From contig JAICMB010000078.1 in assembly GCA_025929455.1 (NCBI GenBank), forward strand, positions 1 to 10,006: DNA of 10,006 nucleotides, read 5' to 3'. Source of the stretch: Bryobacteraceae bacterium. GTDB lineage: Bacteria > Acidobacteriota > Terriglobia > Bryobacterales > Bryobacteraceae. A model generated the notes under the pieces. It did no database searches. It saw nothing but the letters and a program-made list of their open reading frames with translations, and was not told where the DNA came from. Positions 6,358 to 10,006 of this stretch are shown piece by piece. The stretch's first letter is position 1; each line of letters opens with the position of its first letter. A program made the translations under genes and the position numbers.

Positions 6358-7266
6358 ATGCCGCTGTACCAAGCGATTGTTCTCGCCGTTATCCAGGCGC
6401 TTACGGAATTTCTGCCCATCAGCAGCACCGCGCACCTGGCGCTGGCCCCGTGGTTGTTCGGTTGGACCGACCCCGGTTTGACGTTCGACGTTGCGTTGCA
6501 CGCCGGAACGTTGCTCGCGATCGTAATTTACTTCTTCCGCGATTGGTTGCAAATCATCGCGCAGGGCCTCGGGCTCGCCGGCGGTCCCGATGCGGAACTC
6601 CGCCAAAATCGTAAACTGCTTTGGCTGCTCGTCATCGGAACCATTCCCATCGGCGTCGCGGGCCTACTGTTCGACAAGCAAGCCGAAGGCGCCTGGCGCA
6701 CACCGTACGTAATCGGCGCGATGTTGATCGGCGTCGGCATTGTGATGTGGATGGCGGAACGCTGGGCAGGTCCTGTGATGGAACCCGCTCCCGGTGATCT
6801 TGCGTATGCTCCCGTGGGCGGTGGCGCCGCGGCGGTAATGGCTCCCGAAAAGGCCCGCACCATCGCCGAGACGAACGGTGTCGATGCCGTCGTGATCGGC
6901 CTCGCGCAGGCGCTCGCTGTTGTACCCGGCACCTCGCGGAGCGGTGCGACAATCACTGCCGGCCTCTTCCGCGGCATGACCCGTGAAGCCGCCGCGCGCT
7001 TCTCGTTCCTGCTTTCAACGCCGGCCATCGCGGCAGCCGTCGCGAAGAAGGGCTGGGACATTCACAAGCATGGCGGCCTGCCTGCCGACATGCGGCTGCC
7101 GTTTGCCGCCGGCGTGCTGGCCAGCGGCGTCCTGGGCGCAGTCGTCATCGCGTTCTTCCTAAAATACCTGCGCCGGCATAGCCTGATGCCGTTCGTTTAC
7201 TATCGCATCGTTTTTGGGATAATAGTAATCGCTCTCGCTGTACTTTTCCGCTTCCACGCGGGATGA
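6358..7266 (+). CDS. uppP: Undecaprenyl-diphosphatase (BacA/UppP family)
   Basis: This integral membrane phosphatase converts undecaprenyl diphosphate to undecaprenyl phosphate, recycling the lipid carrier for peptidoglycan and other envelope polymers; the family also gives bacitracin resistance. The product is 302 residues, slightly longer than the usual 265-290. The first active-site motif is [14 protein letters not shown] (residues 13-26), with Gln13 and Glu17 fitting the (E/Q)xxxE pattern and Ser23 and His26 present. The second is PGTSRSGAT (190-198), with Arg194 matching the essential arginine of the E. coli enzyme. Hydrophobic membrane segments fill the rest. A loop at about 138-180 ([20 protein letters not shown]) is longer than in E. 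coli and accounts for the extra length. An in-frame stop at 6328 limits the start to ATG 6358. The end overlaps the next start by 4 bp (ATGA). Confidence 0.95.
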   Translation: MPLYQAIVLAVIQALTEFLPISSTAHLALAPWLFGWTDPGLTFDVALHAGTLLAIVIYFFRDWLQIIAQGLGLAGGPDAELRQNRKLLWLLVIGTIPIGVAGLLFDKQAEGAWRTPYVIGAMLIGVGIVMWMAERWAGPVMEPAPGDLAYAPVGGGAAAVMAPEKARTIAETNGVDAVVIGLAQALAVVPGTSRSGATITAGLFRGMTREAAARFSFLLSTPAIAAAVAKKGWDIHKHGGLPADMRLPFAAGVLASGVLGAVVIAFFLKYLRRHSLMPFVYYRIVFGIIVIALAVLFRFHAG

Positions 7267-9698
7267 ACATCCTCGGCCCGACGCGCTTCGAGCGCCTCAA
7301 CGAAGCCCTGGGACTCGTGTTCCTGTTCGCAGGCGTCTTCGTTATCCTCAGTCTCGTTTCGTATTATCCGTTGGACCCGTCGTGGAACACGGCCACAAGC
7401 GCAGTTAAACCGCACAACCTGACCGGCGCCGCCGGCGCGCATATTTCCGACCTCTTGTTGCAGAGCCTCGGCTTGGGCGCATTCGCCATACCGGTGCTGC
7501 TGTGGATGCTTGCGTGGCGCTGGGTGCGTTCGCGCCCGGTTTCTTCGCCTTGGATCAAGACCGCGGGTTCGGCGCTGCTGATCGCGAGCGTCTGCGTCGC
7601 GCTGGCATTATTGCCGCACTGGCGGCCCTGGACGAATACGTATGCATCCGGCGGCGTCCTCGGCACGCTTATCGCCGAATGGCTGATCGGCAGCTTCAAT
7701 TTCGCGGGCACCGCTATCGTGACCGCCGTCGGTCTAATTCTCTCCATCTACATCGTCTCGACGTTCTCGATGGGGAAGCTAGCGGGCTGGCTAGCCAGGC
7801 CGCGCGCGTGGTGGGAGCGGCGCATGCAGCGCTTCTACGCCTGGCGTGAGGCGAGGCGTGCTGCCGCCAAACAGCGCGCCAAGGAGCGTGCCGCCCATCG
7901 CGCGCAGATCAGGGCGGAGAAAGCCGCGGCGCGCGTTGCAGATGCGCAAGCGCGCAAGGCGCGACGCAAGGGCAAATTACCGCAACCGGTTACCGAAGCC
8001 CTGCCCGGCGCGGCGGCGCTCAGCGAGGATCACGCGCCGTGGGACGAGCCGGTGCCTCCCCCGCACGAGGACGAAATTCCGATTCGCACGCTCGAAGACG
8101 AAGCACCCGCGCCCGAACCAATTGCTGTTGCGGCGGCGGTCGTCGAACCCGTGCCGCTACGCCCGACGCTGGTGCGCAAGAACGAGCCGGAGCCGAAGCC
8201 CGCGGCCGAGTTTCACGATTATCATCTGCCGCCGACGGACTTGCTGGCAGAGCCGAGCGCCCGCAGCGCCTACGATTCCGCCGAGTTGAAGGAGATCGCC
8301 GGCCGCATCAAGAGCAAGTTCGAAGAGTTCAACGTGCACGGCTCGGTGGTGCAGATCAACCCCGGCCCGGTCGTCACAACGTTCGAGTTCAAGCCGGAAG
8401 CCGGCGTGAAGTACAGCCGCATTACGACGCTCACGGAAGACCTGTGTCTCGGTCTTCAGGCCGAGTCGATTTTGATCGAGCGCATACCCGGCAAACCGAC
8501 TGTCGGAATCGAGGTGCCCAACTCGCGGCGTGAGGTGATCAGCCTGCGCCAGATTATCGAATCGGATGAATTTCAAACCTCCGGATCGAAGCTGACCATC
8601 TCTCTCGGCAAAGATATCAGCGGCCGTATTAAAGCCACCGCGCTCGAATCCATGCCGCACCTGCTCATTGCAGGCTCCACCGGATCGGGCAAGAGCGTCA
8701 TGTTGAACACGCTGATCATGTCGGTGCTGTACAAAGCTACGCCGGACGAAGTGCGCATGATCATGGTCGATCCCAAGCGCGTCGAGCTTGGAATTTACGA
8801 GGGCATTCCCCATTTGCTGACGCCCGTAATTACGGACCCGAAAAAGGCGACCAACGCGCTGCGCAACGCGGTGCTCGAGATGGAACGGCGATTGAAGCTG
8901 CTCGCGTCGCATGGTGTCCGCAACATCGACCAGTTCAATAAGAAGGTGCGCGCGCTGCAGAACGAACCGCGCAACCTGTTCGAAGAGGCCGAACCCGAGC
9001 AGGACGAATTGAAGCCGCTTCCGTACATTCTGATCCTGATCGATGAGTTGGCGGACCTCATGATGCTGGAGCGCGCGGGCGTCGAAGAGTCGGTCACGCG
9101 CCTCGCGCAGATGGCGCGCGCCGTCGGGATGCATCTCGTGCTCGCGACGCAGCGGCCGAGCGTGGACGTGATCACGGGCTTAATCAAGGCGAACTTCCCG
9201 TCGCGCATCAGCTTCCGAGTGGCCACGCGCGTGGACTCGCGCACCGTGCTCGACGTGATGGGCGCCGAGCATCTGCTCGGTAAGGGCGACATGCTATTTC
9301 TGCCGCCGGGCTCGTCGCGGCTGGTGCGCGTGCATGGCGCGTTCGTCACCGAGACCGAGACCAGCCGCGTGGTCGAGTTCTGGAAAGAGCAAGCGCGGCC
9401 GGAGTACGACCAGACCTTCCTGCTCGCGCCGCCTGAGGAGGGAGAAGGCGACGACGAGGCGGAGGATCTGGGTCCCGAAGACGCGATGTATCAGGACGCC
9501 GTGCGCGTGGTGTGCGAGATGGGCAAGGCGTCCACCTCCACATTGCAGCGGCGGCTGCGGCTCGGCTACGGCCGCGCGGCGCGTATTCTCGACATGATGC
9601 AGCGCGACGGCATCATCGGCCCGCCCGACGGCAGCAAGCCGCGCGATGTACTGAAACGCCCGGACTGGCTGCAGGAGATCGATCACCAGTTGCGGTGA
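7263..9698 (+). CDS. ftsK: FtsK/SpoIIIE-family DNA translocase
   Basis: This is a membrane-anchored hexameric ATPase that pumps chromosomal DNA through the closing division septum and helps resolve chromosome dimers. The 811-residue product has hydrophobic segments near 16-36, 62-86, 97-117 and 140-168. A charged Arg/Ala-rich stretch (about 175-245) and a Pro/Glu-rich linker (about 245-320) follow. The alpha/beta motor domain spans about 330-730, with Walker A GSTGSGKS at 471-478 and Walker B ILILIDE at 589-595. [20 protein letters not shown] is the usual FtsK phrase after it. Residues about 739-805 are the gamma winged helix ([29 protein letters not shown]), which reads oriented DNA motifs such as KOPS/SRS. 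The linker is short, closer to SpoIIIE than to the very long E. coli FtsK. The start ATG overlaps the uppP stop (ATGA), implying coupled translation. All key motifs are intact. Confidence 0.95.
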   Translation: MNILGPTRFERLNEALGLVFLFAGVFVILSLVSYYPLDPSWNTATSAVKPHNLTGAAGAHISDLLLQSLGLGAFAIPVLLWMLAWRWVRSRPVSSPWIKTAGSALLIASVCVALALLPHWRPWTNTYASGGVLGTLIAEWLIGSFNFAGTAIVTAVGLILSIYIVSTFSMGKLAGWLARPRAWWERRMQRFYAWREARRAAAKQRAKERAAHRAQIRAEKAAARVADAQARKARRKGKLPQPVTEALPGAAALSEDHAPWDEPVPPPHEDEIPIRTLEDEAPAPEPIAVAAAVVEPVPLRPTLVRKNEPEPKPAAEFHDYHLPPTDLLAEPSARSAYDSAELKEIAGRIKSKFEEFNVHGSVVQINPGPVVTTFEFKPEAGVKYSRITTLTEDLCLGLQAESILIERIPGKPTVGIEVPNSRREVISLRQIIESDEFQTSGSKLTISLGKDISGRIKATALESMPHLLIAGSTGSGKSVMLNTLIMSVLYKATPDEVRMIMVDPKRVELGIYEGIPHLLTPVITDPKKATNALRNAVLEMERRLKLLASHGVRNIDQFNKKVRALQNEPRNLFEEAEPEQDELKPLPYILILIDELADLMMLERAGVEESVTRLAQMARAVGMHLVLATQRPSVDVITGLIKANFPSRISFRVATRVDSRTVLDVMGAEHLLGKGDMLFLPPGSSRLVRVHGAFVTETETSRVVEFWKEQARPEYDQTFLLAPPEEGEGDDEAEDLGPEDAMYQDAVRVVCEMGKASTSTLQRRLRLGYGRAARILDMMQRDGIIGPPDGSKPRDVLKRPDWLQEIDHQLR

Positions 9699-9802
9699 TG
9701 CCGCCGTTTTATTGAAACCGCCGGGACGGCCGCACGGTCTAGGGGACGGTGGTAGGCCGGAAACAATTCGTGCGCGCTGGCCGCAAGGTGCGCGAAATAA
9801 GG

Positions 9803-10006
9803 ATGTTCGTGCGTGCCATGGAATCGTCCACGCATCCGATTCTTGCGCAAATCGTTCCCATCCGCCGCTGCAATCTTGCCTGCACCTACTGCAACGAATA
9901 CGACAAGACCTCAACCCCGGTGCCGACCGGGGAAATGCTGCATCGGATCGACAAGCTTTCCGAACTCGGCACATCCATCGTGACGTTCAGCGGCGGCGAG
10001 CCGATG
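9803..10006 (+). CDS. Radical SAM protein, N-terminal part (truncated by window edge)
   Basis: The visible part carries the radical SAM iron-sulfur motif CNLACTYC: Cys23, Cys27 and Cys30 counted from ATG 9803, a CxxxCxxC pattern that binds a 4Fe-4S cluster and cleaves S-adenosylmethionine. About 25 residues later it has TIV-type strand residues followed by FSGGEPM, the GGEP motif that contacts SAM. The domain continues beyond the window, so substrate and any C-terminal domain (for example SPASM) cannot be judged. The start is uncertain. The frame is open from 9743; candidates are GTG 9749, GTG 9770 (with GGA 9 bases upstream), GTG 9788, ATG 9803 and ATG 9818. ATG 9803 has AAGG directly against it, too close for a standard site. 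The gene starts about 100 bases after ftsK with no clear terminator between. Confidence 0.85.
   Translation, partial: MFVRAMESSTHPILAQIVPIRRCNLACTYCNEYDKTSTPVPTGEMLHRIDKLSELGTSIVTFSGGEPM

Noticed and set aside
8157..9134. Long open frame on the - strand opposite ftsK
   Set aside because: It is antisense to the FtsK motor domain, which is intact. The product shows no recognisable domain and has a shadow-like composition.
9699..9760. Rho-independent terminator after ftsK
   Set aside because: A short gttt/aaac pairing exists around 9710, but the stem is only four base pairs and no T run follows.

Overview
The window is GC-rich, densely coded DNA with every supported gene on the + strand. The gene set suggests a chromosomal segment of a soil-type Acidobacteriota bacterium, perhaps of the Solibacter/Bryobacter kind. 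It combines an exported SpoIVB-type S55 peptidase-like protein, a secreted beta-propeller protein, paired-hairpin intergenic repeats beginning 'gtggggc', and a radical SAM protein with the N-terminal phrase HPILAQIVP. This placement rests on remembered family resemblance and not on a search. No phage, plasmid, insertion sequence, CRISPR or tRNA/rRNA signal was seen.

Layout. Positions 2-256 are the 3' end of an unrecognised protein. Positions 257-497 are non-coding and hold a strong 10-bp hairpin, a decayed copy of the paired-hairpin repeat and a clear ribosome binding site. Positions 498-2369 and 2376-4586 form a two-gene exported unit 6 bp apart. The first gene is an S55 peptidase-like protein whose two core blocks lie in the opposite order to Bacillus SpoIVB. 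The second is a signal-peptide-bearing beta-propeller protein with Ig/FnIII-like domains at its C-terminus. Positions 4587-4923 are non-coding and carry two well-formed copies of a paired-hairpin repeat. Then come tyrosyl-tRNA synthetase (4924-6144), a 213-bp gap with one doubtful small ORF, undecaprenyl-diphosphatase uppP (6358-7266), an FtsK/SpoIIIE DNA translocase overlapping uppP by 4 bp (7263-9698), and the 5' end of a radical SAM gene running off the window.

How the genes may work together. The S55/propeller pair looks like one transcription unit for two envelope or extracellular proteins of unknown role. The uppP-ftsK pair is translationally coupled (ATGA) and joins cell-wall lipid carrier recycling to chromosome segregation at the division septum. 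tyrS is a housekeeping gene probably transcribed separately from the unit upstream, because the repeat-bearing gap lies between them.

The most unusual items are the swapped motif order of the S55 protein, with no obvious equivalent of the SpoIVB catalytic Asp, and the paired-hairpin repeats, whose stems differ in sequence but keep perfect pairing.
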